From Vampirovibrionales bacterium (lineage in GTDB: Bacteria > Cyanobacteriota > Vampirovibrionia > Vampirovibrionales > Vampirovibrionaceae): DNA of 64,000 nt. The stretch spans positions 28,301-92,300 of the forward strand of contig JARXAD010000005.1 of the NCBI GenBank assembly GCA_029866025.1. The letters run 5' to 3'. Below are positions 17,968-27,485 of this stretch, in pieces; within the stretch, counting starts at the first letter, position 1; every line of letters begins with the position of its first letter. The notes beneath the pieces were generated by a model. That model did no database searches, was not told where the DNA came from, and saw only the letters and a list, made by a program, of their open reading frames with translations. The position numbers were made by a program, and so were the translations under genes.

Positions 17968-18042
17968 GTCTTATTACCTCTAAGAGATAGCAGTAGCTTA
18001 ATTTAATAATGCTGCTCAATATGAAAGATTGCTTATCAAGCA

Positions 18043-18074
18043 AAAGGCCAGCCGGTAAAACCAAGCTGGCCTTT
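18043..18074 (-). terminator. Rho-independent terminator of mdh
   Basis: AAAGGCCAGC (18043-18052) pairs perfectly with GCTGGCCTTT (18065-18074), a ten-base-pair stem with a 12-base loop, 22 bases past the mdh stop. On the minus strand the stem ends in TTTTGC. It would also limit read-through into the inserted orphan gene. Confidence 0.8.
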
Positions 18075-18095
18075 AAACTTTAAAGAACGGTTGGA

Positions 18096-19106
<1,011 letters not shown>

Positions 19107-19188
19107 CTACCGCAGACAGCGTAAAACCCAACCCTTCCAATGGCTTAGAAGCGTTTCACGATGGAGTCGTAAAAGACCCCTTAGATGG

Positions 19189-20961
19189 CTATAAGCCCAT
19201 AAAGTCGGGACCACTGCCTTGGGCCGAGGCATGAACGCGCAGGTTTTCTTCGGGGCAAACAAACTCGCAGGTGCGGCACTGCACACAGTTTTCCAGAGAC
19301 ATCCCGTGCTTACGCAAGTCGCCTACCACATCCACACGGTGCACTTCGGCGGTACAGTCGCTCACACACGGGGTTTCTTGCCCGTAACTGTCGTACTTGG
19401 CAATGCAGGTCACGCAGGTATCGGCTTTAAACTCGTCAATGTGCTCGTTACCTTCGTGATACTTGGGGTTGGCGTAAAACACAGCGTCTTCGCGAGAAAA
19501 ATACGACTTGGGCAGGCTGGCACCGGTGCGCTTACCCACATTGGGAAAGGGTATGGCGGGTTTGTAGCCGGGCACAATGTGTTGGGCGTCTTTTTTGTAC
19601 GTGATGGGGCCGATATCAATGAGACCGTCCATCAAGCCTTTCAGGCGAATGGCATCGCCAATGGCGCCGATGGGATTTTTGAGGCCAATGCTGAGGAAAC
19701 CGCTGAGCCAGTTGCCGCTATCAATACCGGCCAGCACTTTGGGTAAGTAATCGTTCAGCAGTTTAGGGTTTTCAAGCCATGCGTGGCGAAAATAGCGCCC
19801 GGCTTTGAGATCTTTTCCGATAAATCCACTCATCAAAGTGGTTTGGTAGGGTGCCAAAGCATCTTCGGTAAAGTTTCCGCCGGATTTAAGGATGTCGTGA
19901 ATGAGGCCAGCGGCTTGATAGCCAGACTCCATGGCCTTATCAATGCCCGCTAGGGTGGAGACGTTGAGTACACCCAGTGCATCGCCTAAAAATAGGCCGC
20001 CATTAACGGCAAATTTTTTGGGCAGGCTGTAGTAGCCGCCTTCGGGTAGCAACGCCGCACCGTATTTTAACAACTTACCGCCCTCAATCATGTTGGCGAC
20101 CCACGGCTGGGCTTTGAGATCTTGCAAACGCTGTTGGGGGTTCACGTTAGGGTTTGGAGAATCCAGCGAAATGACCAAACCAATCGTTAGCTTGTTGTCT
20201 TTCATGCCGTAAATAAAGCCGCCACCAAAGCTGCCATCCACCAAGGGGTAGCCCATGGTGTGCCACACTTTGCCTTCTAGCGAAGGGTTCCCTTCGGCCA
20301 GTTGCCATGTTTCTTTTACCCCCACCGACCACACTTGCGGGGTGTCGCGCAGGCCAAATTCCGCCATAACGTCTTGTGATACAAAGCCCTTATCGCCAAA
20401 GGCAGTGACTTTGCCGTACACAATGCCTTCATCAGGGGCCGCAGGGTCTAAGGTTTCTACCACTTGCACACCAGCCACCCGTTTTGCGTCGCCTTCGCCT
20501 TCAAACACCACCTTATGAGCAGCAAAGCCGGGGAATAAATCCACGGTAACGTTGGGAACGTCTTTCACTGCTTCTTTAAGCTGGTTGGCCATCCAGTACA
20601 CCACGTGGCTAAGGGATAAAATTAGGTAGCCTTCTTTGTGGAGTCCTTCGGGTTGGGCGATACGGGGGACATCCCAGGTGTGTTTTTCTCCCAGCACCTT
20701 AAAATCGCTGGTGGTGCATACGCCTTCAATGGGAAAACCCGATTCTTTGTAGTTGGGAAAAAGCTTTTGGATGACGTGGGGGTTGGAGACGGCACCACTC
20801 ATAATATGGCCGCCAAACTCTTTGCTTTTTTCCAAAATAGCCAGAGAAAAATTCACACCACTGGCTTTGGCCAATTGCACCAAGCGGTGGGCCAAGGCAA
20901 AGTTAGACGGGCTACCGCCCACGAGTACCACGTCGTATTCGATGCGTTCGGTGGTTGTCAT
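19189..20961 (-). CDS. Electron transfer flavoprotein-ubiquinone oxidoreductase
   Basis: ETF-QO passes electrons from reduced EtfAB to the quinone pool at the membrane. The 590-residue protein has the family's central 'FGGGFIYGMKDNKLTIGLVI', 'GDALGVLNVSTLAGIDKAM' and the C-terminal iron-sulfur region, with cysteines in 'CVTCIAKY', 'CVSDC' and 'CVQCRTCEFVCPEENLRVH'; the last supplies the [4Fe-4S] ligands. An oddity is the first nucleotide-binding loop: where relatives have VGxGPAG this reads 'VVLVGGSPSNFALAHRLVQL', with Ser and Asn replacing two glycines. It follows etfA by 60 bases in an etfB-etfA-ETF-QO operon. Overall length and motifs make identity firm. Confidence 0.92.
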   Translation of the reverse strand: MTTTERIEYDVVLVGGSPSNFALAHRLVQLAKASGVNFSLAILEKSKEFGGHIMSGAVSNPHVIQKLFPNYKESGFPIEGVCTTSDFKVLGEKHTWDVPRIAQPEGLHKEGYLILSLSHVVYWMANQLKEAVKDVPNVTVDLFPGFAAHKVVFEGEGDAKRVAGVQVVETLDPAAPDEGIVYGKVTAFGDKGFVSQDVMAEFGLRDTPQVWSVGVKETWQLAEGNPSLEGKVWHTMGYPLVDGSFGGGFIYGMKDNKLTIGLVISLDSPNPNVNPQQRLQDLKAQPWVANMIEGGKLLKYGAALLPEGGYYSLPKKFAVNGGLFLGDALGVLNVSTLAGIDKAMESGYQAAGLIHDILKSGGNFTEDALAPYQTTLMSGFIGKDLKAGRYFRHAWLENPKLLNDYLPKVLAGIDSGNWLSGFLSIGLKNPIGAIGDAIRLKGLMDGLIDIGPITYKKDAQHIVPGYKPAIPFPNVGKRTGASLPKSYFSREDAVFYANPKYHEGNEHIDEFKADTCVTCIAKYDSYGQETPCVSDCTAEVHRVDVVGDLRKHGMSLENCVQCRTCEFVCPEENLRVHASAQGSGPDFMGL

Positions 20962-21021
20962 AAAAAAGCCTCTGTATCCAAAAACTGAAAAAAATTGATT
21001 AACAACGATAGACGTTTCAAC

Positions 21022-22197
21022 CTAGACCAGTGCCGGTTCTTTTACGGTTGGGCACGACCCTTGCGCCGCTTTGAGCTGTGCAATCAACTCCGGCACCACT
21101 TGGTACACATCGCCTACAATGCCGTGATGGGCAAATTTAAAGATGGGCGCGCTGGCATCTTTGTTAATGGCAATGATGGTGGTGGATTTATCCATGCCCA
21201 CGCGATGTTGAATGGCGCCACTAATGCCGCAAGCAATGTACAGCTTGGGGCGAACGGTTTTGCCCGTTTGCCCAATTTGGTTTTGGTACGGAATCCAGCC
21301 CACATCCACTACTTTGCGAGACGCACCCACGCCGGAATTTTTAAAGCAGGCGGCCAGTTCTTCCATCAATTTAAAGCCATCGGCGCTGCCTAGGCCGTAC
21401 CCACCGGATACAATCACTTCGGCGTCGGCTAAATCCACGCCCTTGCTTATTTCATGCACGATTTCCAGCACCGAGAGGCGGAAATCCTCGCCTTGGAGAT
21501 TGATGGGAATGTCGGTAACAACACCCGTTCGGTTGGCATCCGGCTTTAAGGGAATAAAGGTACCTGGACGGGCCGTTGCCATTTGGGGGTTGTTCCAAGG
21601 CCCTAAAATACGGGCCTTTAGGCTTTCCCCAAAGCTGGGACGTATGGCGTATAAACAGCCTGGGTAGATGCCCAGTTTGTCAGGATCGGCTTTGTTGGTG
21701 TGTTCGTAGGGGCCAATATCCAGTTCGGTGCAATCGGCAGTCAGGCCGGTGCCTAAGCAGGCGGCCACGCGAGGGGCTAAATCTCTCCCTGTGGTGGAAG
21801 ACCCCAACAGCACAATGTGGGGCGGTAACTCCCAGCCTTTAATGAACTCGGTAATGACGCGTTTGTAGGGTAGGGTTCGGTACAGCTCTAGCTCGGGGTG
21901 ATCCGCCAAATAGACTTCGTCGGCGCCTGCTGCAATCAAGGATTGGGCTTGTTCTTTGATGTTAAAGCCCAGTAAAAAACAGCTGAGTTTACCGCCCAAT
22001 TTGTCGGCTAAATCACGGCCAATGCCCAATAGTTCGTAAGTAACGGGTTGTAGGGTGCCTTTAAAGTGCTCCGCAATAATCACCACTTCTTTGTTGCTGG
22101 GGGTGACGATGGTGGGTAGCGGTTCTGCCGCCGGAGGCGTTACGGGTGCTGAAGGGGTTTCGGCGTTTGGGGCGGAAGGTTGTGGGGTATCCGTCAT
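21022..22197 (-). CDS. etfA: Electron transfer flavoprotein alpha subunit
   Basis: EtfA binds FAD and, with EtfB, carries electrons from dehydrogenases to ETF-QO. The C-terminal FAD domain is canonical: 'VDVGWIPYQNQIGQTGKTV', 'LYIACGISGAIQHRVGM' and 'IIAINKDASAPIFKFAHHGI'. The protein begins with a roughly 35-residue Pro/Ala/Thr-rich extension ('PNAETPSAPVTPPAAEPL') absent from most relatives; it may be a flexible tether. Start is the ATG at 22197. It follows etfB by 73 bases. An adjacent ETF-QO favours a respiratory rather than bifurcating ETF. Confidence 0.95.
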   Translation of the reverse strand: MTDTPQPSAPNAETPSAPVTPPAAEPLPTIVTPSNKEVVIIAEHFKGTLQPVTYELLGIGRDLADKLGGKLSCFLLGFNIKEQAQSLIAAGADEVYLADHPELELYRTLPYKRVITEFIKGWELPPHIVLLGSSTTGRDLAPRVAACLGTGLTADCTELDIGPYEHTNKADPDKLGIYPGCLYAIRPSFGESLKARILGPWNNPQMATARPGTFIPLKPDANRTGVVTDIPINLQGEDFRLSVLEIVHEISKGVDLADAEVIVSGGYGLGSADGFKLMEELAACFKNSGVGASRKVVDVGWIPYQNQIGQTGKTVRPKLYIACGISGAIQHRVGMDKSTTIIAINKDASAPIFKFAHHGIVGDVYQVVPELIAQLKAAQGSCPTVKEPALV

Positions 22198-22270
22198 AAA
22201 AAATCTTTCAACAAGGCTTCAACAAAGAAAATGTATTCCAGGGCTATTGCAGAGGTTTGAGTTGGATGAC

Positions 22271-23107
22271 TTAAGCTAAGGCAAACTCTTTCAGGGCCGA
22301 GGCAGCACCCATCACATCGCGCACCATGGTGGGAATGGTTTCCCCTTGGTGAAGCACACAGCTACCCCCCAGTTCGCCCACTTTATCGGTGCGGGCAACA
22401 ATGGTGGGAGAGCCTTTGAGGCCACATTCTTTGGGGTCGGCCTTTACAATATCCAAGTCCACGGTTTCGATAAGGGCTTTGAGAGCTTCCTCATCACGCT
22501 GCAGGCGTTGCACCTTTTGGACACCCCGAATGCTGGGGTATTCCAAGTGATGATACGAGTTGGCCACGGTGACCAAGCCGGGCATGGCCATGCTTACCCA
22601 TTGGTGGCCGCCTTCCATGACACGGCGGGCTAAGAACTTTCCGTCTTCCAGCTTAAAGTCTTCGCAGTAGCTTACTTGGGGCAGGTTCAGGCGTTCTGCA
22701 ATTTCGGGGCCTACTTGGGCGGTGTCGCCATCGGTGGTTTGCAGGCCACAAAAAATCAGGTCAAAGGGGCCGGTATATTCAATGACTTTCGACAGAGCGT
22801 AGGAGGTCGCCCACGTGTCACTGGCGGCTAAACGACGGTCTGAGAGCAAAATGCACTTGTCTACGCCTTGAGACAGGGCTTCGAGCAAAATTTCTACGGC
22901 AGGAGGAGGCCCCATGGTAATAGCCGTCACTTTAGCGCCTGTTAATTTTTTTACTGTTAGGGCGCCTTGCAAACCAAACCTATCAAAGGGATTCAGCATG
23001 CGCTTGGCTTTGGCACGATCAATGGTGCCATCGGGGTTAATGCCGGCTTTGGCGCTTTGATCGGGCACTTGCTTAATCATCACCAGTACATTTTGAGGAG
23101 TCGTCAT
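22271..23107 (-). CDS. etfB: Electron transfer flavoprotein beta subunit
   Basis: EtfB is the AMP-binding partner of EtfA. The start 'MTTPQNVLVMIKQVPDQSA' fits the family's 'ILVxIKQVPD'; 'NPFDRFGLQGALTVKK', 'DLIFCGLQTTDGDTAQVGPE' and 'PGLVTVANSYHHLEYPSIRG' are typical. I chose the ATG at 23107 because it places the domain correctly; a GTG at 23140 is also in frame. It is the first gene of etfB-etfA-ETF-QO. The upstream region has a TATAAT on the minus strand and an inverted repeat that could be an operator. Confidence 0.93.
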   Translation of the reverse strand: MTTPQNVLVMIKQVPDQSAKAGINPDGTIDRAKAKRMLNPFDRFGLQGALTVKKLTGAKVTAITMGPPPAVEILLEALSQGVDKCILLSDRRLAASDTWATSYALSKVIEYTGPFDLIFCGLQTTDGDTAQVGPEIAERLNLPQVSYCEDFKLEDGKFLARRVMEGGHQWVSMAMPGLVTVANSYHHLEYPSIRGVQKVQRLQRDEEALKALIETVDLDIVKADPKECGLKGSPTIVARTDKVGELGGSCVLHQGETIPTMVRDVMGAASALKEFALA

Positions 23108-23159
23108 AAGAGAAAGCAATCCAAGAGTGAGACATGACACACAACACAGTCATCATTCG

Positions 23160-23213
23160 TGATCATTGAACATTAAAACACCGATGATCAAGAAAAATGG
23201 TGACTTTATTATA
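23160..23213 (-). promoter_or_regulatory. etfB promoter region with operator-like inverted repeat
   Basis: On the minus strand a perfect TATAAT occupies 23213-23208. Downstream, between it and etfB, TGATCAT (23160-23166) and ATGATCA (23184-23190) form an inverted repeat with a 17-base centre. No good -35 hexamer is at 16-18 bases, which is compatible with activator-dependent initiation. Confidence 0.45.
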
Positions 23214-23345
23214 CGGCGTCATTTTTGTGTGGCGAGAGGGTGGTGTTTAAAGGACGCTTTAAACAGTGGGAGTCGAGCAAAGGGTGGGGTATGATTTAGG
23301 TATTCTTTAATGCCGTCTTTTTTGCATCCTCTTGGAGAAGTTTTC

Positions 23346-23750
23346 ATGTCTGTGTGGGTTACCATTCAACACTGGTTTTTTAAAGTGCTGTCCCTGTTGC
23401 CCGTTGCCATGCTGATGTACGGCGTTAGCCTCAACCTTACGGCACCGGTAATGGTTCGTTTTTTGGGCAACACGTGGTTTGATGTGTGGTTGGGTGTTCC
23501 GCTCATTGCAGCCTCGTTACTGGCAGCTTTGGCTGTGTGGTGTGTGTTGGCCGCCACCAAAGCTCAGGCCAAGGGGCACATTCGCTCCGTTACCCGTCAG
23601 GCAGAAAAAGCCACCATCGCCAAAACGGAATCGGAGCAAACCATCCAACAGCTCACCCAAAAGGTGGCCACGCTAGAGGCTGCGCTGAAACAACAGGCGG
23701 CTACGGCCTCTCTTATGCCCATACCGTCGGCCACTTCTATCAACGAGTAA
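23346..23750 (+). CDS. Small membrane protein with coiled-coil tail (LapA-like architecture)
   Basis: A 134-residue protein with two membrane helices, 'VLSLLPVAMLMYGVSLNL' and 'VPLIAASLLAALAVWCVLAA', followed by a coiled-coil segment rich in Lys, Glu and Gln ('KTESEQTIQQLTQKVATLEA'). This two-helix plus coiled-coil plan is that of LapA/DUF1049 proteins; the match is by architecture, not strong sequence identity. GGAGAAG at 23334-23340 sets the start at ATG 23346. It is the first gene of a plus-strand set with the ATPase, symporter and another membrane protein. Confidence 0.6.
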   Translation: MSVWVTIQHWFFKVLSLLPVAMLMYGVSLNLTAPVMVRFLGNTWFDVWLGVPLIAASLLAALAVWCVLAATKAQAKGHIRSVTRQAEKATIAKTESEQTIQQLTQKVATLEAALKQQAATASLMPIPSATSINE

Positions 23751-23795
23751 CGGTTTCGTTCTGTTCGTTTTATCAATAAAAAAGAGTGTGTTCCC

Positions 23796-24692
23796 TTGAG
23801 TAAATCGTCCAGTAAACCATCGAATTCGGGGCAAGGTCTTAAAAATACTCCCGTTGTGTTTTGGGTGGTGGGAGCGGAAGGCAGTGGTAAAACCACCGTA
23901 GCACAGCTACTGGTGGATTGGCTGCTGGAACATTTCCCCGAAGAACGTGTATTGGCAGTGGATGCTCACCCAACTTACCCGTGGATGAATGAGCTTGGCG
24001 GAAATCAGGCCTCGATAACCTTTTGGGCGAAAGCCATTCACCCTTGGCTTCATCAGCAGCGCCCGCTGGACAGAGGGTTAACCACCCTGCCTGCCGAGTT
24101 GGACTGGGCCATGGCGGACTGCATTACCCCCTTGGGAGAATACTTGGATGGTTTGGCCTTGGGGGATGTGGGTGAGCTGCCTCGTTTGGTAGCCCATTGG
24201 CTAGCACGTTCCTTTAAGTCCTATCATTGGGTGGTGGTAGAAACCTGTGGGGTGGAAACGGCCGCCGGTTGGCTCCATGCCTTAGAGCGCGAATCTGTCC
24301 AGCTGATTCCCATTGGAGTAGCGGGGCATCCTTTTGTGGAAGGCACTTCTGTGCAACGTACTTCGGACTGGTTGGATGAGTTCGCACGGCTATTGCCTGA
24401 TGGCTTTCCTGTGGATTGGGTGCTGCACAGTCCTCAAGCCAATACTCCTTCAGAGGCACTGTTGATGGAGCGTCTTCAAGCGGGTACCCTGACAGGCCGT
24501 GTGTTGGGCCGTTTGGCGTGGGATGACGAAGACCCAACTACTTTAAAAGGGTACGATCACCTAAGCCACGCCTTTGGGCCTTTGGCGTTGCGGTTGAACA
24601 TTGATCGGTTGCAGGAGCTAGAAGCCGTGCCAAACTCTTTAATAGAGGACTTCGAGATAGAAGACCATTCTAAAACAGTGGACACCGTCTAA
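23796..24692 (+). CDS. P-loop NTPase (CooC/MinD-like) of unknown role
   Basis: A 298-residue protein with a Walker A loop near residue 26, 'VVGAEGSGKTTVAQLLVDWL', followed by 'ERVLAVDAHP', the usual second strand of MinD/CooC-type deviant ATPases. A hydrophobic strand 'YHWVVVETCGVETAAGWL' could be the Walker B equivalent with Glu. The start appears to be TTG at 23796 with only a weak ribosome site. The next gene, a sodium:solute symporter, begins at the base after the stop codon, so the two are translationally linked. No metal-maturation partner is visible nearby; function is open. Confidence 0.65.
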   Translation: MSKSSSKPSNSGQGLKNTPVVFWVVGAEGSGKTTVAQLLVDWLLEHFPEERVLAVDAHPTYPWMNELGGNQASITFWAKAIHPWLHQQRPLDRGLTTLPAELDWAMADCITPLGEYLDGLALGDVGELPRLVAHWLARSFKSYHWVVVETCGVETAAGWLHALERESVQLIPIGVAGHPFVEGTSVQRTSDWLDEFARLLPDGFPVDWVLHSPQANTPSEALLMERLQAGTLTGRVLGRLAWDDEDPTTLKGYDHLSHAFGPLALRLNIDRLQELEAVPNSLIEDFEIEDHSKTVDTV

Positions 24693-26186
24693 ATGTCGGA
24701 TATTGGTTTGTTTCCACCGTCGGCCATGCTGGCCTTTCTCAGTGTGTTGGTGCTGGGCGGTTTGTCTTTAGGGGTCATTGGCCTTAGTGTTTGGCTTAGT
24801 AAGCTTTCCAAAACCTTACCCGATTTTTTTCTAGCGGGTAAAAGCTTAGGGCTGCTTCCCGTGGCGTGTACCTTTGTGGCCAGTTGGTTTGGGGCAGCCA
24901 GTACGCTGGCAACCAGTCAAGCTGTGGCGCAGCGGGGCCTTAATGGCCTGTGGGATATGGCCATTCCCAGTGTGATTACGTGTGTGGCGATTGCTACCGT
25001 CATGGCCAAACGGGTGGCTTCTATGCCTGGGCTTTCTATGCCGCAAGCGGTGGAAGGCTTTTACGGGCCTGTGGGTCGTTTGGGGCTGGCCTGCATTGTG
25101 GTGGTGGCCACTACCACACTAATGGCGGCTCAATTGGTGGCAGCGGGCCAAGTGTTAGAAGCCTTATTGGGGTGGCCCTTTTGGCTAACTGCCAGTGGTT
25201 TTGCTTTGGTGGTCGTGTCGTATTCTATGGTGGGGGGCTATTGGGCGGTGGTTGCCACCGATATGCTGCAACTGCTACTCATTATTGTGGGGTTGGTGAT
25301 TCCTTTGTGGGTGTTTGGGCCGCCGGTGGCGCATTTTTCCACACCACAGCTGGCTATACGTTGGGGGGAACTGACACCTACCGCAGCTCAATTAGCTACG
25401 GCTGTTACCTTTGTGTTGGGGTGGATGGTGGCCCCCGAAATGTGGCAGCGCATGACCAGTTTAAAAAATCCTAACGATGCCCAGCCCAGTGTGTGGCTGG
25501 CTACTGCCACCTTGGCAGCATTATTTTTGCTGGTAACGTGTTTGGGCTTTGTGGGGCAACATTTACTGGCAACCAGCAGCATGACCTCATCGGGTGCGGC
25601 AACGGTATGGATGGCGGTGGCTCAAGGGCTCAATAACCCCATTCTTTCCACATTTATGGTTGTGGGGGTGGCATGTGCCATTGCTTCTACTATGGATTCC
25701 TCGTTAAACGTGGCCAGCCTAACCCTGGTGCATGATGTGTTGCCGCGTTTGCGAGCCATCGTCAACCCTACGGCGTCGCCCACGGTGGATTTTCCTTTGT
25801 GGGTGTGCCGTGTGGCCACGGTGGTGCTTATGCTACCGGCGTTGTGGATTGCCGTGTCCTTTCAAAATATTGTGCACGTGTTGTGGTTATCTGCCGATGT
25901 GTATGCCAGTGCCATGGCCATCCCGGTGGTTGCCATGGTGGTTTTTCCGCCTAATCCTCACGATATTCGGGCTCAACAAGCGTTTAAGAAAGCCGGCCAA
26001 TGGGCTATGGCGGGCGGCGCCAGCGTGGTGCTGGTGGGTCGGTTAATTACGGCGTTACCCAGCCCTGTTAACCACTACTGGCCCGTGTGGCCGTGGGGTA
26101 CCCTCATTGGTATTGCTGTGAGTGTTTCTCTTTTTGCTATGGTGTATGGGTTCGATTCCAATAAAAACCGTGCGGAGGCGTTATGA
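24693..26186 (+). CDS. Sodium:solute symporter family transporter
   Basis: A 497-residue polytopic protein of the SSS family (LeuT fold, 12-13 helices). The early motif 'LPDFFLAGKSLGLLPVACTF' followed by 'WFGAASTLATS' is diagnostic, as is 'VVVSYSMVGGYWAVVATDML'. The substrate cannot be read; relatives move sugars, proline, pantothenate or carboxylates with Na+. It starts immediately after the ATPase gene and its stop overlaps the start of the next gene (ATGA), so the three form one translational unit. Confidence 0.88.
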   Translation: MSDIGLFPPSAMLAFLSVLVLGGLSLGVIGLSVWLSKLSKTLPDFFLAGKSLGLLPVACTFVASWFGAASTLATSQAVAQRGLNGLWDMAIPSVITCVAIATVMAKRVASMPGLSMPQAVEGFYGPVGRLGLACIVVVATTTLMAAQLVAAGQVLEALLGWPFWLTASGFALVVVSYSMVGGYWAVVATDMLQLLLIIVGLVIPLWVFGPPVAHFSTPQLAIRWGELTPTAAQLATAVTFVLGWMVAPEMWQRMTSLKNPNDAQPSVWLATATLAALFLLVTCLGFVGQHLLATSSMTSSGAATVWMAVAQGLNNPILSTFMVVGVACAIASTMDSSLNVASLTLVHDVLPRLRAIVNPTASPTVDFPLWVCRVATVVLMLPALWIAVSFQNIVHVLWLSADVYASAMAIPVVAMVVFPPNPHDIRAQQAFKKAGQWAMAGGASVVLVGRLITALPSPVNHYWPVWPWGTLIGIAVSVSLFAMVYGFDSNKNRAEAL

Positions 26187-26734
26187 AAAAAGTACTACTG
26201 GCTGGGTTTTTTGCCGCCTTGGTGACCTTTGTGTGGTCCATGGTCTCGTGGATGATGATGCCGTGGCACGAAGCGCAAATCAATCACTTCACCAACAACC
26301 CTCAAGTGGCGGAAACCATGCTGGCCAATGCCCCCAAAGACGGCATTTATGCCTTTCCGTGCATTATGAAGTACCCCAAAACCGGCATAGAAAAGCCCTA
26401 CACCTTTACCGTCATTGCCCGCAATGGCATGAACCCCAATGGCTTTTTGCCCAGCGTGGTGCAATCGTTTTTGCTGCAATGTATTAGCTTTGGCTTGGTG
26501 GCATGGTTACTCAGTAAAATACCCAATTTGTCTTTTAAAAATACGGTGCTGTACACGCTCCTCATTCAAATCAGCGGCAACCTGTTTTGCCTCATGGATA
26601 GCGTGTGGATGTACTTTCCGTGGAGTTATACGGGACTGATTGTGTTGGATCAAGCCATAGCCAGTGTGTTAGGCGGTTTGGTTCTGGCCTGCATGCTGGG
26701 TAACGATGACGCTGCGTCTACTCGCCCAGCATAA
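26183..26734 (+). CDS. Small integral membrane protein
   Basis: A 183-residue protein with an N-terminal helix ('VLLAGFFAALVTFVWSMVSW') and three C-terminal helices ('VVQSFLLQCISFGLVAWLL', 'TVLYTLLIQISGNLFCLMDS', 'IVLDQAIASVLGGLVLACML') around an extracytoplasmic loop. The pattern 'SWMMMPWHEAQINHFTN' and 'DGIYAFPC' is one I have seen in uncharacterised membrane proteins of many bacteria, but I cannot give a family name. It overlaps the symporter stop by four bases. Its 3' end overlaps the convergent gene at 26650 by 85 bases. Confidence 0.65.
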   Translation: MKKVLLAGFFAALVTFVWSMVSWMMMPWHEAQINHFTNNPQVAETMLANAPKDGIYAFPCIMKYPKTGIEKPYTFTVIARNGMNPNGFLPSVVQSFLLQCISFGLVAWLLSKIPNLSFKNTVLYTLLIQISGNLFCLMDSVWMYFPWSYTGLIVLDQAIASVLGGLVLACMLGNDDAASTRPA

Positions 26735-27321
26735 GCCTGAAACAACAAGGGCTTTAGCGCGTGATAGCCATGCGGTAACGCCGTGGGTCTAAGGGGGTTG
26801 TGGCTCTTGGTTTGGGGTGCTGAAAAAAACGCCCGTGACACAAGAAACTCGGGGCGATTTTTGGAAACCCACCGTGCGGTGTAAGCGTTTACCAGCCATG
26901 GGCGAACAAAGGCATAGCTGACGGTGGCCCCTAGCATAGAGCCAATGAGTTTTTGAAAGGTCTTGGGTTTGTTGGATTTTCCGCCCAGTCCAAACAAAAG
27001 TAGCCCCCCAAAAAAGCCGATAAAGTGAGCCGTCGCTCCAATGAGCTGTCGTGCCACCTCGGTTTTCACAATCAAGTTTCGCTCATAGGTAGGCATGCCC
27101 GAATGCTGCAGCTGCCAGTTAGAAATAGCCGGCGTGAGTATGGCGGACGGCACATACATAAACCCGCTCCAAAAGAGGACTTTGTCTTCGATGGGCATGG
27201 TTTTAAGATTAAAAGCCCGTGCAGCGTTAGTACGAACCCTTTGCCATAAAGGTTGGGCTTCTTTTACAAGGGTTTTGGAGACAGCAGATGGGATGCCAAT
27301 TGAAGGCCCAATGGGAGGCAT
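26650..27321 (-). CDS. TPP-riboswitch-controlled membrane protein of unknown function
   Basis: Not recognised as any known thiamine gene. The 223-residue product has three likely membrane helices (about residues 48-66, 93-112 and 124-142; the second is 'LIGATAHFIGFFGGLLLFGL') and a Pro/Ser-rich soluble tail. The ATG at 27321 lies seven bases after AAAGGAG, which is part of a TPP riboswitch aptamer. Control by thiamine pyrophosphate strongly suggests a task in thiamine or precursor uptake or salvage, but it is not ThiT-, PnuT- or YkoE-like as far as I can see. Its 3' end overlaps the convergent gene at 26183; that tail could be shorter in relatives. Confidence 0.7.
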   Translation of the reverse strand: MPPIGPSIGIPSAVSKTLVKEAQPLWQRVRTNAARAFNLKTMPIEDKVLFWSGFMYVPSAILTPAISNWQLQHSGMPTYERNLIVKTEVARQLIGATAHFIGFFGGLLLFGLGGKSNKPKTFQKLIGSMLGATVSYAFVRPWLVNAYTARWVSKNRPEFLVSRAFFSAPQTKSHNPLRPTALPHGYHALKPLLFQAYAGRVDAASSLPSMQARTKPPNTLAMA

Positions 27322-27430
27322 GGGGGTGCTCCTTTCGCGGGTATGAACCCGATCAAGTTCAATGGGTTCCCGCCTGTGAAAGTGGCACCTTCAAGCGAAT
27401 CTCAGTGGCTACAAGCCACACCCCAGCAGT
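27322..27430 (-). promoter_or_regulatory. TPP riboswitch (THI element) containing the ribosome-binding site
   Basis: On the minus strand the sequence has the conserved pieces in order: CTGGGGTG, a P3-type hairpin TGGCT-TGT-AGCCA, CTGAGA, an extended P3a segment, AACCCATTGAACTTGATC, GGGTTCATACCC, then GCGAAAGGAG and CACCCCC. These match the Rfam-type consensus (GGGGUG..CUGAGA..ACCCxUUGAACCUGAUC..GGUxAUACCxGCGxAxGGAG). CACCCC can pair with GGGGTG, closing the aptamer. AAAGGAG (27335-27329) is both the aptamer's conserved 3' segment and the Shine-Dalgarno, seven bases before the ATG. Ligand binding should block translation directly. Confidence 0.93.
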
Positions 27431-27485
27431 AAAGTAAGATTTTACTATAAAGGCACTTTAAACAGATCAGAGTTCAGGTAAAATA

